In this document: piece after piece, positions 9,324 to 17,524 of the stretch
How positions within the stretch are numbered: the stretch's first letter is position 1
Layout: the number at the start of each line of letters is the position of its first letter
From: Sphingobium sp. CECT 9361
GTDB taxonomy: Bacteria > Pseudomonadota > Alphaproteobacteria > Sphingomonadales > Sphingomonadaceae
Assembly (NCBI RefSeq): GCF_918741285.1
Contig: NZ_CAKKNC010000001.1
Span: 620,001 to 684,000, forward strand
DNA: 64,000 bases
Direction: 5' to 3'
Notes under the pieces: model-generated
The model's database searches: none
What the model saw: the letters and a program-made list of their open reading frames with translations, nothing else
Told to the model about the DNA's origin: nothing
Program-made: the position numbers and the translations under genes

Positions 9324-9400
9324 CCGTTCGGTTCGAGCTTGTCGAGAACTGGTCTCGATACGCCGTCTCGACAAGCTCGACAGCTACTCGAACCGAACGG
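9324..9400. repeat. dispersed inverted repeat, copy 1
   Basis: Nested inverted repeat between the monooxygenase and glycerol kinase genes. Outer 14-bp arms CCGTTCGGTTCGAG and CTCGAACCGAACGG are perfect, and inner arms GCTTGTCGAGA / TCTCGACAAGC are also perfect. Its core matches the second copy at 44090 in 23 of 24 bases. It resembles the short intergenic repeats common in sphingomonads and could fold in RNA. Confidence 0.85.
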
Positions 9401-9458
9401 GGAATAAGGCGGGAGAGTGGGAAGATGGAATATCGACCGAAGACGAGAGGATAAACAC

Positions 9459-10940
9459 ATGACAAAACCCATTCTCGTCATCGACGAAGGCACTACCTCC
9501 ACCCGCGCGATGCTGTTCGCACCGGACGGCGCGTGCCTGGGCACTGCGCAGCGCCCGCTGACGCAATATTATCCCGCGCCGGGCCGCGTCGAGCATGACG
9601 CCAACGAAATCTGGGCGCTTACGCTGGAATGCGCGCGGGAGATGGTGACGCAAGCAGGCGGGCCGGACCGGATCGCCTGCATCGGCATCACCAACCAGCG
9701 CGAAACCGTCGTCTTCTGGGACCGCCGGACCGGGGAATCCGTCGCGCCTGCCATCGTCTGGCAGGACCGGCGGACCGCGGAAACCTGCCACGACCTCATC
9801 GTCGCAGGCCACGAACCGATGGTGCAGGACCGCACCGGCCTGCTCCTCGATCCCTATTTCTCCGGTAGCAAGATGGGCTGGGCGCTCGCCAACTGGCCGC
9901 AACTGAACGAACTGGGCGATAACCTCGCGGTCGGCACCGTGGAAAGCTATCTGGTCTATCGCCTGACCGGCGGGCTCCACATCACTGACGCCACCAACGC
10001 CTCGCGCACCGCGCTGATGGCAATCGAGCAGGGCGGCTGGGACAGCGAATTGCTCGACCTGTTCGGCGTGCCTGCCGCCTTGCTCCCCGAAATCGTCGAT
10101 TGCGCCGGATCGTTCGGCAGCACGCAGCCCGACCTTTTCGGCGCACCGATCCCCGTCACCGGCCTTGCGGGCGATCAGCAGGCGGCCTCCATCGGGCAGG
10201 CCTGCCTCGCCCCCGGTCAGACCAAGGCGACCTACGGCACCGGCGCGTTCATCCTTACCAACACCGGCGCGCAGATGCCGCGCTCCAAGAACCGCCTGCT
10301 CGGCACCATCGCCTCGCAGATCGGCGGAGAGCGATGCTTCGCGCTCGAAGGATCGGTGTTCGTCGCGGGCAGCGTCGTCAAATGGCTGCGCGACGAAGTG
10401 GGCCTGATCGACAGCGCAGAGGAAACTGCCGCGCTCGCCGCCTCCGTTCCCGACAATGGCGGGGTCAGCTTCGTGCCTGCGCTCTCCGGCCTCGGCGCGC
10501 CCTACTGGCGGCCCGATGCACGCGGCGCGATCACCGGCCTCAGCTTTTCCACCGGCCGCGCGCATATCGTCCGCGCCGCGCTGGAGGCTGTCACGCATCA
10601 GTCGCTCGATCTGAAAGCCACCTTCGCTGCCGATGGCGCAGTGTGGGCGGATCTGCGCATCGACGGCGGCATGGTCAGCAACGATTGGCTGGCGCAGGAT
10701 CTGGCCGACATGCTCGACCTGTGCGTCGAGCGCCCGCTCTTTATCGAGACGACAGCGCTGGGCGCTGCCATGCTTGCGGGCGTCGGCGCAGGACTGTTCC
10801 CCACGCTCGCTGCCGCCGCGTCGATGCGCAAAGGCGCCACTGCCTTCCACCCGCAACCTTACCCCTTGGCTGCCGCCCGCTGCCGCGCCTGGGAAGGCGC
10901 CGTCGCCGCCGTGCTCGAAGCGGCAGGGGATCGGGGCTGA
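9459..10940 (+). CDS. glpK: glycerol kinase
   Basis: A 493-residue FGGY-family kinase of the usual GlpK length (about 500). It opens with ILVIDEGTTSTRAMLF (phosphate-1 motif) and carries the glycerol-site signatures WQDRR and a later DGGMVSNDWLAQ. It makes sn-glycerol 3-phosphate from glycerol and ATP. The ATG is chosen because the protein then begins exactly like other GlpK proteins. It follows the sulfoquinovose genes on the same strand, separated by a repeat; hydrolysis of SQ-glycerol would release glycerol, its substrate. No glpF or glpD is near. Confidence 0.92.
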   Translation: MTKPILVIDEGTTSTRAMLFAPDGACLGTAQRPLTQYYPAPGRVEHDANEIWALTLECAREMVTQAGGPDRIACIGITNQRETVVFWDRRTGESVAPAIVWQDRRTAETCHDLIVAGHEPMVQDRTGLLLDPYFSGSKMGWALANWPQLNELGDNLAVGTVESYLVYRLTGGLHITDATNASRTALMAIEQGGWDSELLDLFGVPAALLPEIVDCAGSFGSTQPDLFGAPIPVTGLAGDQQAASIGQACLAPGQTKATYGTGAFILTNTGAQMPRSKNRLLGTIASQIGGERCFALEGSVFVAGSVVKWLRDEVGLIDSAEETAALAASVPDNGGVSFVPALSGLGAPYWRPDARGAITGLSFSTGRAHIVRAALEAVTHQSLDLKATFAADGAVWADLRIDGGMVSNDWLAQDLADMLDLCVERPLFIETTALGAAMLAGVGAGLFPTLAAAASMRKGATAFHPQPYPLAAARCRAWEGAVAAVLEAAGDRG

Positions 10941-10952
10941 CCAACTTATATG

Positions 10953-10974
10953 CCCCTCCCTTTTAAGGGAGGGG
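10953..10974. repeat. 22-base palindrome, left end of an intergenic repeat block
   Basis: CCCCTCCCTT-TT-AAGGGAGGGG, perfect 10-base arms, followed by TTGGGGTGGGT. The complementary ACCCACCC appears at about 11053, so the whole block to 11107 behaves as an inverted-repeat element. It may also end glpK transcription. Confidence 0.6.
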
Positions 10975-11089
10975 TTGGGGTGGGTGGCGAGCGAAGCGAG
11001 CCTTCAGACATCGCGCCAATTGGCTTCGCCAGCGATTGCAGAAGTACAATCGCACCCACCCTCAATAAAGTCACGCGCCTCTTATCGAT

Positions 11090-11107
11090 CCCCCCCTTGA
11101 AAGGGGG
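11090..11107. repeat. palindrome, right end of the same block
   Basis: CCCCCTT-GA-AAGGGGG, perfect 7-base arms. With the palindrome at 10953 it brackets a roughly 155-base sequence with no coding signal. Confidence 0.5.
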
Positions 11108-11292
11108 CGCGTATTTCCATCCCCATCTATTTATTTTCGTTCCCCTCCCGTCCTCTTGCCTTTTCAAAAGCATAGGAAACACCGCGCGTCGCACCGGCAG
11201 AACGCCCCAGGGTCGCGATGAAACGAATCGCACGAGCGACGAACCGAGTCCCTAAAGTGTCATTTACCCTCTTGCGTCGCGGCACGGCTGTG

Positions 11293-11308
11293 GCACTATC
11301 CCTTGTGT
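11293..11308 (+). promoter_or_regulatory. NrdR box 1 upstream of nrdA
   Basis: GCACTATCCCTTGTGT matches the NrdR consensus (ACACWATATNTTGTGT type) at 13 of 16 positions. A second, weaker box follows after exactly 16 bases, the spacing typical of NrdR pairs. The nrdA ATG is about 200 bases downstream. Confidence 0.6.
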
Positions 11309-11324
11309 AAGGGGCAACGGGGGT

Positions 11325-11340
11325 TATCTACAGATTGTGG
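11325..11340 (+). promoter_or_regulatory. NrdR box 2 upstream of nrdA
   Basis: TATCTACAGATTGTGG keeps the CTA...TTGTG core of the NrdR box and starts 32 bases (three helical turns) after box 1. Alone it would be unconvincing; the spacing supports it. It overlaps the TTATCTACA sequence. Confidence 0.5.
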
Positions 11341-11507
11341 TTGGACGCGCCGGGGCGATTCGGTGCGCAGGGCGGTTTAGCCCCCCGCGATCGGAGAGAT
11401 CGGACTTCCGCTGCCCTATTTCGAAGCTGGTCATGCTATACCGGGCGCTCGTCCCAAAGCACTTGACCGAATCGAACGGAACATGAACATGCAAGGGCGA
11501 TCAACTA

Positions 11508-13460
11508 ATGGACTTTCGTGAAAGCCAGGAAACAGGTGCAGGCGACGTGGCAACGATAATGGATGAAGTTTTGGAGGCTGTAGCGGCCCAATCCACCCCG
11601 ACGGCGGCACCCGAAGTCGCGCCGAAAGCGGACCCGGTGTCTTCGCACTCGATTCAGGCGCGGCGGTTCGACATCAAGACCGATGCGTCGCGCGACGCTC
11701 TGCTGACTGAGTTCGGCAAGGACACGCTGCGCGACCGCTATTTGCTGCCCGGCGAATCCTATCAGGATCTGTTTGCGCGCGTTGCGTCGGCCTATTCCGA
11801 CGATCAGGATCATGCCCAGCGCGTCTATGACTATATCTCGCGCCTCTGGTTCATGCCTGCGACGCCCGTCCTGTCCAATGGCGGCACCGGGCGCGGCCTG
11901 CCGATCTCCTGCTATCTCAATTCGGTGGACGACAGTCTGGAAGGCATCGTCAACACCTGGAACGAGAATGTCTGGCTTGCCTCGCGCGGCGGCGGCATCG
12001 GCACCTATTGGGGCAGCGTGCGCGGCATCGGTGAGCCGGTCGGTCTCAATGGCAAGACCAGCGGCATCATCCCCTTCGTCCGCGTGATGGACAGCCTGAC
12101 GCTGGCAATCAGCCAGGGTTCGCTGCGTCGCGGTTCGGCGGCCTGCTATCTCGATGTGTCGCATCCGGAGATCGAGGAGTTCCTCGAAATCCGCAAGGCA
12201 TCGGGCGATTTCAACCGCAAGGCGCTCAATCTGCACCACGGCGTGCTGCTGACCGACGCCTTCATGGAAGCGGTCCGCGATGGCACCGAATTCCACCTGC
12301 GCAGCCCGAAGGATCAGTCGATCCGCGCCACGGTTGACGCGCGTTCGCTCTTCCAGAAGCTGGTCGAAACCCGTCTTGCCACGGGCGAACCCTACATCAT
12401 CTTCGCCGATCAGGTGAACCGCTCGATGCCCAAGCATCACCGCGATCTGGGTCTCAAGGTATCGACGTCGAACCTTTGCTCGGAAATCACGCTGCCCACG
12501 GGTCGCGACCATCTGGGCAATGACCGCACGGCGGTCTGCTGCCTCTCGTCGATGAACCTGGAAACATGGGACGAGTGGAAGGACGAGAAGAGCTTTGCCG
12601 AGGATATCATGCGGTTCCTCGACAATGTGCTTCAGGATTATATCGACCGCGCCCCGCCGGAAATGGCCCGCGCGAAATACAGCGCCAGCCGCGAACGCTC
12701 GGTCGGTCTGGGCGTCATGGGCTTCCACAGCTTCCTGCAGGCACGCAACATTCCCTTCGAAGGCGCGATGGCTAAGTCGTGGAACCTGCGCATCTTCAAG
12801 CAGATCAAGGCCCAGGTCGACGAAGCCTCGATGCAACTCGCCATCGAGCGCGGCCCATGCCCCGACGCCGCCGACATGGGTGTGATGGAGCGTTTCTCCT
12901 GCAAGATGGCGATCGCACCGACCGCGTCGATCAGCATCATCGCGGGCGGCACCTCTGCCTGCATCGAGCCGATCCCGGCGAACATCTACACGCACAAGAC
13001 GCTCTCGGGCAGCTTCTCGATCAAGAATCCGTATCTGGAAAAGCTTCTGCAGGAAAAGAGCAAGGACAGCACCAATGTCTGGAACTCGATCCTCGAAAAT
13101 GGCGGTTCTGTCCAACATCTCGACTTCCTGAGTCAGGAAGAAAAGGACGTGTTCAAGACCAGCTTCGAAATCGACCAGCGCTGGCTGCTCGAACTCGCGG
13201 CGGATCGCACGCCCTATATCGACCAGGCGCAGTCGCTCAATCTGTTCATTCCGGCGGATGTCGACAAGTGGGATCTGCTGATGCTCCACTTCCGCGCATG
13301 GGAACTGGGCATCAAGTCGCTCTATTATCTGCGCTCGAAATCGATCCAGCGCGCTGGCTTTGCCGGTGGCGTCGAAGCCGACAACACGCCCGATCTCAAG
13401 AAGATCGAGCTGATGACCGGCGAAACCACCGATTATGACGAGTGCCTCGCCTGCCAGTAA
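11508..13460 (+). CDS. nrdA: class Ia ribonucleoside-diphosphate reductase, alpha subunit
   Basis: A 650-residue large subunit that reduces ribonucleoside diphosphates. The active-site cysteines and radical relay appear around PISCYLNSV, NLCSEITLP and AVCCLSSMNL, and the C-terminal redox pair as ECLACQ. It is shorter than E. coli NrdA (761): the first 50 residues are low-complexity (Ala/Pro-rich) and no ATP-cone motif is visible, so the dATP activity switch is probably missing. Its partner nrdB lies about 19.6 kb away, beyond the alginate-type cluster. An NrdR-like box pair precedes the gene. Confidence 0.95.
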   Translation: MDFRESQETGAGDVATIMDEVLEAVAAQSTPTAAPEVAPKADPVSSHSIQARRFDIKTDASRDALLTEFGKDTLRDRYLLPGESYQDLFARVASAYSDDQDHAQRVYDYISRLWFMPATPVLSNGGTGRGLPISCYLNSVDDSLEGIVNTWNENVWLASRGGGIGTYWGSVRGIGEPVGLNGKTSGIIPFVRVMDSLTLAISQGSLRRGSAACYLDVSHPEIEEFLEIRKASGDFNRKALNLHHGVLLTDAFMEAVRDGTEFHLRSPKDQSIRATVDARSLFQKLVETRLATGEPYIIFADQVNRSMPKHHRDLGLKVSTSNLCSEITLPTGRDHLGNDRTAVCCLSSMNLETWDEWKDEKSFAEDIMRFLDNVLQDYIDRAPPEMARAKYSASRERSVGLGVMGFHSFLQARNIPFEGAMAKSWNLRIFKQIKAQVDEASMQLAIERGPCPDAADMGVMERFSCKMAIAPTASISIIAGGTSACIEPIPANIYTHKTLSGSFSIKNPYLEKLLQEKSKDSTNVWNSILENGGSVQHLDFLSQEEKDVFKTSFEIDQRWLLELAADRTPYIDQAQSLNLFIPADVDKWDLLMLHFRAWELGIKSLYYLRSKSIQRAGFAGGVEADNTPDLKKIELMTGETTDYDECLACQ

Positions 13461-13484
13461 GGCTGCGCATACGCTAACGATAGA

Positions 13485-13519
13485 GAAGGGGGCCGATGCG
13501 ACACCGCACCGGCCCCTTC
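13485..13519. terminator. hairpin between convergent nrdA and the PL7 lyase gene
   Basis: GAAGGGGGCCG pairs with CCGGCCCCTTC with one bulged G around a loop of about 13 bases. It lies in the 65-base gap between two convergent genes. The T-run is poor, so it is a probable rather than certain bidirectional terminator. Confidence 0.55.
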
Positions 13520-13525
13520 CTTGTA

Positions 13526-15526
13526 TCAGATGATCAGGAAATCGCTGCTCGTCAGATGCAGGCCGGACGAGAGCGTCGCGATCTGCACCGCCGCACCGCT
13601 GCCCGATCCGTCGGCGTCATAGCTCAGCACACCCGACTTGCTGCCATAGATCAGCCGGTCGTTGGCATCCAACGCCGCCTTGCCGACGACAAACAGGTCG
13701 CTGTTGATCTGCCCGTCCGCACCGAGGCCGGTAAACACGGCATTGTCGAATGCGAACGTATCGTCGACGGCCTTGAAATCGACGACGCGGTCCTTGTCGG
13801 CTGACGTGGTCAGGGTGTTGAACACGAAATAATCCTTGCCGCTGCCGCCCGTCAGTTGATCGACGCCTGCGCCGCCGAACAGCCAGTCGTTGCCATCGCC
13901 GCCGTCGATTTTATCGTCGCCGTTCAGTCCATGGATCTTGTCGTTCCCGGCCATGCCCGACAGCTTGTTCGCCGAAGCATTGCCGGTGATCTCATTGTCC
14001 AGACTATTGCCCGTGCCGCTGCTCGTGGTCCCTGCCAGCAGGAGCCGCTCGACATTGTCGGCAAGCGTATATCCCGAACTGCTGATGACGAGATCGTTGC
14101 CGCCCTTTGCCGCTTCGACGACGACATCCTTGCTGGTCGAAACATAATAAGTGTCATCGCCCGCACCGCCGATCATCGTGTCGGTCGATGCGCCGCCGTC
14201 CAGTATATTGTTGCCGGCATTGCCTGTCAGCACATTGGCTTTGCTGTTGCCGGTCAGGTTGATGTTGGCGGTGCCCTGCGCCGTGGCGTTCTCGACGAAA
14301 TCGCTCAGCGTGAAATGGACCGAGGAATAGACAGTGTCGGTGCCATGCAGATAGCTCGTTTCCACGACGCTATCGCCCACATTGTCGACATAATAGCTGT
14401 CATTGCCTTCGCCGCCGGTCAGGACGTCGGCGCCTGTGCCACCGTCCAGCACGTCATTGCCCGCCAGCCCGTAAAGCCGGTCATTGCCTGCCATGCCGTA
14501 CAGGCTGTTATTGCCGTCGGTTCCGGTAATGTCGTTTGCCAGACCATTGCCCGTGCCGGTGGTGGCGCCATCGGCCAGTATCAGGTTCTCGACATTGTCG
14601 CCCAGCGTGTAGTCCACATGCGCCGTCGCGGTATCGATCCCGCCGTTCGCGGCTTCGCGGATGATATCGGTGCTGGCGGTCACGTCGAACTGGTCGTCGC
14701 CCGCGGTGCCCATCAGGACGTTGCCCGTCTCGACCGGAGTGTCTGGATCGCCCGGCCCGCCCGAACCGTCAGGCCCGCCGGGACCGCTCGGTGCGCCCAG
14801 ACCGCCCAGGCCGTCGCCCTGCGTATGCGCGATATCCAGCCCGAAGAAGCTGGTCTGCCCGACGCCAGTGCCCTGCGTTTCATTGACGCCCAGATAGACG
14901 CCTGCCTTGAAATATAACGAATCCGACTGCCAGATCGCGTTGATCTGTGTGGTGCTGCTGTAAGTTTGCCCGTCGGCATAGACCACCACTTCCAGCGTGT
15001 TGCCGACGGCGTTGATCTTGTAAGAGAATGCCTCGCCCAGATCGATCGAAGGCGTTTCGTTATTGGGCGACAGGAGCTGGAACTTCAGCTCCTTGTTGGA
15101 AGGACCGGCCAGATCGTTGACGAAATATACGGTGCCGTTGTCCCAGTATAGGCGCACCAGCTCGTTTTCCTTGCCGTGAATCTGGCCGATCACCAGTCTG
15201 CCCGGCGTGCCGTTGAAATAGGTCGGCACGCTGTCCACCGACAAGGTTGCGGTCATCGTGCCGCCTTGTTTCAGGTTCCATGCGGCCGAGTTGCCGTTGG
15301 TGAGTTCGCGCAATTCGGATCGGGCATATTTGCTGCCCGAAGTTGTCGCGCCATCGACAGCAGCGCGGAAGACCAGCGCCGTATCGGATGGGCGGAAATA
15401 TTCCGATCCGCCATAGCCTGCCAACTTATCAATCTGGGCCGCATTGCCCGTGGTTTTGCCGGCTGCGTCCACCGGAAGCGCAATCCGCCACTCTGAATAC
15501 TCAAATCCGCTTGCAGTAATGCTCAT
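13526..15526 (-). CDS. secreted alginate lyase, PL7 domain fused to RTX calcium-binding repeats
   Basis: A 666-residue protein. Residues 1-235 are a polysaccharide lyase family 7 domain with the three catalytic signatures RSELREL (69-75), QIH (115-117) and YFKAGVYLG (205-213). A Gly/Pro linker (about 238-275) leads to several blocks of GGxGxDxLxG nonapeptides. There is no N-terminal signal peptide, consistent with export through a type I system using the C-terminus; no such exporter is in the window. The start is MSITASG; the longer frame upstream lacks family similarity. It converges on nrdA and lies next to algD, so release or trimming of the polymer made by the cluster is likely. Confidence 0.88.
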   Translation of the reverse strand: MSITASGFEYSEWRIALPVDAAGKTTGNAAQIDKLAGYGGSEYFRPSDTALVFRAAVDGATTSGSKYARSELRELTNGNSAAWNLKQGGTMTATLSVDSVPTYFNGTPGRLVIGQIHGKENELVRLYWDNGTVYFVNDLAGPSNKELKFQLLSPNNETPSIDLGEAFSYKINAVGNTLEVVVYADGQTYSSTTQINAIWQSDSLYFKAGVYLGVNETQGTGVGQTSFFGLDIAHTQGDGLGGLGAPSGPGGPDGSGGPGDPDTPVETGNVLMGTAGDDQFDVTASTDIIREAANGGIDTATAHVDYTLGDNVENLILADGATTGTGNGLANDITGTDGNNSLYGMAGNDRLYGLAGNDVLDGGTGADVLTGGEGNDSYYVDNVGDSVVETSYLHGTDTVYSSVHFTLSDFVENATAQGTANINLTGNSKANVLTGNAGNNILDGGASTDTMIGGAGDDTYYVSTSKDVVVEAAKGGNDLVISSSGYTLADNVERLLLAGTTSSGTGNSLDNEITGNASANKLSGMAGNDKIHGLNGDDKIDGGDGNDWLFGGAGVDQLTGGSGKDYFVFNTLTTSADKDRVVDFKAVDDTFAFDNAVFTGLGADGQINSDLFVVGKAALDANDRLIYGSKSGVLSYDADGSGSGAAVQIATLSSGLHLTSSDFLII

Positions 15527-16179
15527 TTGCTCAACCCCGTATATATTGTGATAATCTACGAAAAATATCATGCTGCCCGTGAACAGGGGTGCATATATGC
15601 AACGTGATTCCATCCAATCTTCGCAAAGAACGTGGGTAATTCAGAATTAACGATTACGATTAACCATATTCTTTCATGGGTTGGGGCCGTCTCGCTGGAT
15701 CTCTGGACCCATTTCAATCGGCCATAGATCCGAGAGTGGGAATTATCCTGGTATTTTCTAGTGTTCGGCGCCGTCATTCTATCGTGTCACCGAACTGCCG
15801 GAGGCAATTTCATTGCCATCGAAAGTAAACGCCCAAATCAGCAATTAACTACATTATTGCCGCAGGGCCGACGGACGATGTGTGCGATCTCGAATCATGT
15901 CTGACAGGGCGGTTTGGCGTATTCGCCGTAAACGGCCAATAAAAATAATGTAAATCAAAACTATACTGGAATTAATACATGCTTCGCCGCTTGGTCCACT
16001 TTGGTACGGCTTACTCAGCTTATCCGTGCATATGTTCGCAAACGCAAAAAGAAATTTGCATTTAAGCAATATAAGAAGGTAATAGACGCGCTAACGCACA
16101 GATTCGATTGCCAATCACCGAATTGGAGGGGAATTCGATCACTGTGCGCCTGCGAGTTCAATCAATGTCGGGGGTTTCC
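15527..16179. other. A+T-rich intergenic region between the PL7 lyase and algD
   Basis: About 650 bases with clearly more A+T than the surroundings and no supported gene; the short frames here lack ribosome sites. It must hold the divergent promoters of the lyase and the alginate-type operon. A perfect dyad is annotated separately. Confidence 0.6.
15803..15817. promoter_or_regulatory. perfect dyad GGCAAT-TTC-ATTGCC upstream of algD
   Basis: Six-base perfect arms around a 3-base spacer. The same bases read AGGCAATTTCATTGCC, which keeps GGCA and TTGC at the distance of a sigma-54 -24/-12 promoter. It lies about 360 bases before algD and 280 bases before the lyase start. It could be a regulator site, a sigma-54 promoter, or chance. 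Confidence 0.35.
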
Positions 16180-17496
16180 ATGCGCGTATCAGTCTTTGGA
16201 ATCGGTTATGTGGGTGCGGTCACCGCGGCATGCCTCTGCAAGAGCGGGCATGAAGTCATCGCCGTCGACAACAACGCTGCCAAGGTCGACCTGCTCAACG
16301 CCGGGAAGGCGCCTATCGTCGAACCGGGCCTGCCCGAACTGATCTCCGGCGCCGTGGCGCGCGGTGCGTTGCGTGCGACCACCAATGTCGCCGATGCCAT
16401 CGCCAACACCGAATTATCCATCGTCTGCGTCGGCACGCCCAGCCTGCCGAACGGCAATCTCGATCTGAACTATGTCGTCACCGTCTGTGAGGAAATCGGC
16501 GTCGCACTGGCGAAGAAGGACATGTTCCACTCCGTCGTCATGCGCTCCACGATGCTTCCCGGCTCGATGTCGGGCACGGTCATTCCCTCGCTCTCCCGCT
16601 CTTCGGGCATGGAAGCGGGCAAGGACTTCGGTGTGGCGATCTATCCCGAATTTCTCCGCGAAAGCACTGCGATTGCCGACTATCTCGAACCCGAAGTCAT
16701 CGTCATCGGCAAGATGGACGATCTGACGGTAGAGCGTCTGCGCGAACTCAACGAAGGCATCGTCGGCGAAGTCCGCGTGGTCGAAGTCGGCACCGCCGAA
16801 GCGATCAAATATGCCAACAACTGCTGGCACGCGACGAAGATCGTGTTCGCTAACGAAATGGGCAACATCTGCAAGGCCGCCGATGTCGACGGCCATGAAG
16901 TCATGGAAGTGCTCTGCTCGGACAAGCGCCTGAACATCTCGCCTGCCTATATGAAGCCGGGCATGGCCTTTGGCGGTTCGTGCCTGCCCAAGGATCTGCG
17001 CGCGCTCCGGTACAAGGCGGCGTCGATGGATGTGCGCGTTCCGATGCTCGAAGCGGTGCAGCAATCGAACGAATTGCAAGTCGATCGCGCGTTCGATCTG
17101 ATCGCCTCGCGCGCCACCAGCCGCCGTATCGGTATGCTGGGCCTCAGCTTCAAATCCGAAACCGACGATCTGCGCGAAAGCCCGCTCGTCAGCGTTGCGG
17201 AGAAGCTGTACGGCAAAGGTTACGACCTCAAGATTTTCGATGCCAATGTCAGCTATTCGAAGCTGGTCGGCGCGAACCTTCATTTCATCCGCTCGCACAT
17301 TCCGCATCTGGCCGAATTGCTGGTCGAGGATGTCGAGGAAGTGGTCTCGCATGGCGACACCATCGTGATCGGCAATGGCGACCAACGTTTCCGCGCACTG
17401 CCCGGCAATATCCCGACCGGCAAGACGGTCGTGGATCTCGTTCGCATCGACCGCACGCTGCGCACCAAGAGCAATTATGAAGGGCTGAGCTGGTAA
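16180..17496 (+). CDS. algD: GDP-mannose 6-dehydrogenase
   Basis: A 438-residue NAD-dependent four-electron dehydrogenase making GDP-mannuronate, the alginate precursor (Pseudomonas AlgD has 436 residues). The N-terminal Rossmann motif is VFGIGYVGAV; the substrate region includes PEFLRESTAI; the catalytic cysteine lies in GMAFGGSCLPKDLRAL; the C-terminal domain contains LGLSFKSETDDLRESP. Family members acting on UDP-glucose share the fold, but the sequence follows AlgD through to the GLSW end. The ATG follows a G-rich ribosome site. It is the first gene of the operon, 28 bases before alg8. Confidence 0.95.
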   Translation: MRVSVFGIGYVGAVTAACLCKSGHEVIAVDNNAAKVDLLNAGKAPIVEPGLPELISGAVARGALRATTNVADAIANTELSIVCVGTPSLPNGNLDLNYVVTVCEEIGVALAKKDMFHSVVMRSTMLPGSMSGTVIPSLSRSSGMEAGKDFGVAIYPEFLRESTAIADYLEPEVIVIGKMDDLTVERLRELNEGIVGEVRVVEVGTAEAIKYANNCWHATKIVFANEMGNICKAADVDGHEVMEVLCSDKRLNISPAYMKPGMAFGGSCLPKDLRALRYKAASMDVRVPMLEAVQQSNELQVDRAFDLIASRATSRRIGMLGLSFKSETDDLRESPLVSVAEKLYGKGYDLKIFDANVSYSKLVGANLHFIRSHIPHLAELLVEDVEEVVSHGDTIVIGNGDQRFRALPGNIPTGKTVVDLVRIDRTLRTKSNYEGLSW

Positions 17497-17524
17497 ACGA
17501 CGCATAGCGAACGCGGCGAACCCC

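Larger units (their letters stand above)
10941..11507. other. intergenic region with palindromic repeats and nrdA control sites
   Basis: No gene is supported in these 567 bases. The first third (to about 11110) is a repeat-like block bounded by two G/C palindromes. The rest is the leader of nrdA, with two NrdR-like boxes and, at 11324, TTATCTACA, one base off a DnaA box. Confidence 0.6.

Noticed and set aside
11260..11507. Cobalamin riboswitch before the ribonucleotide reductase gene
   Set aside because: No B12-box-like sequence is visible, and the gene is class Ia, which does not use cobalamin.
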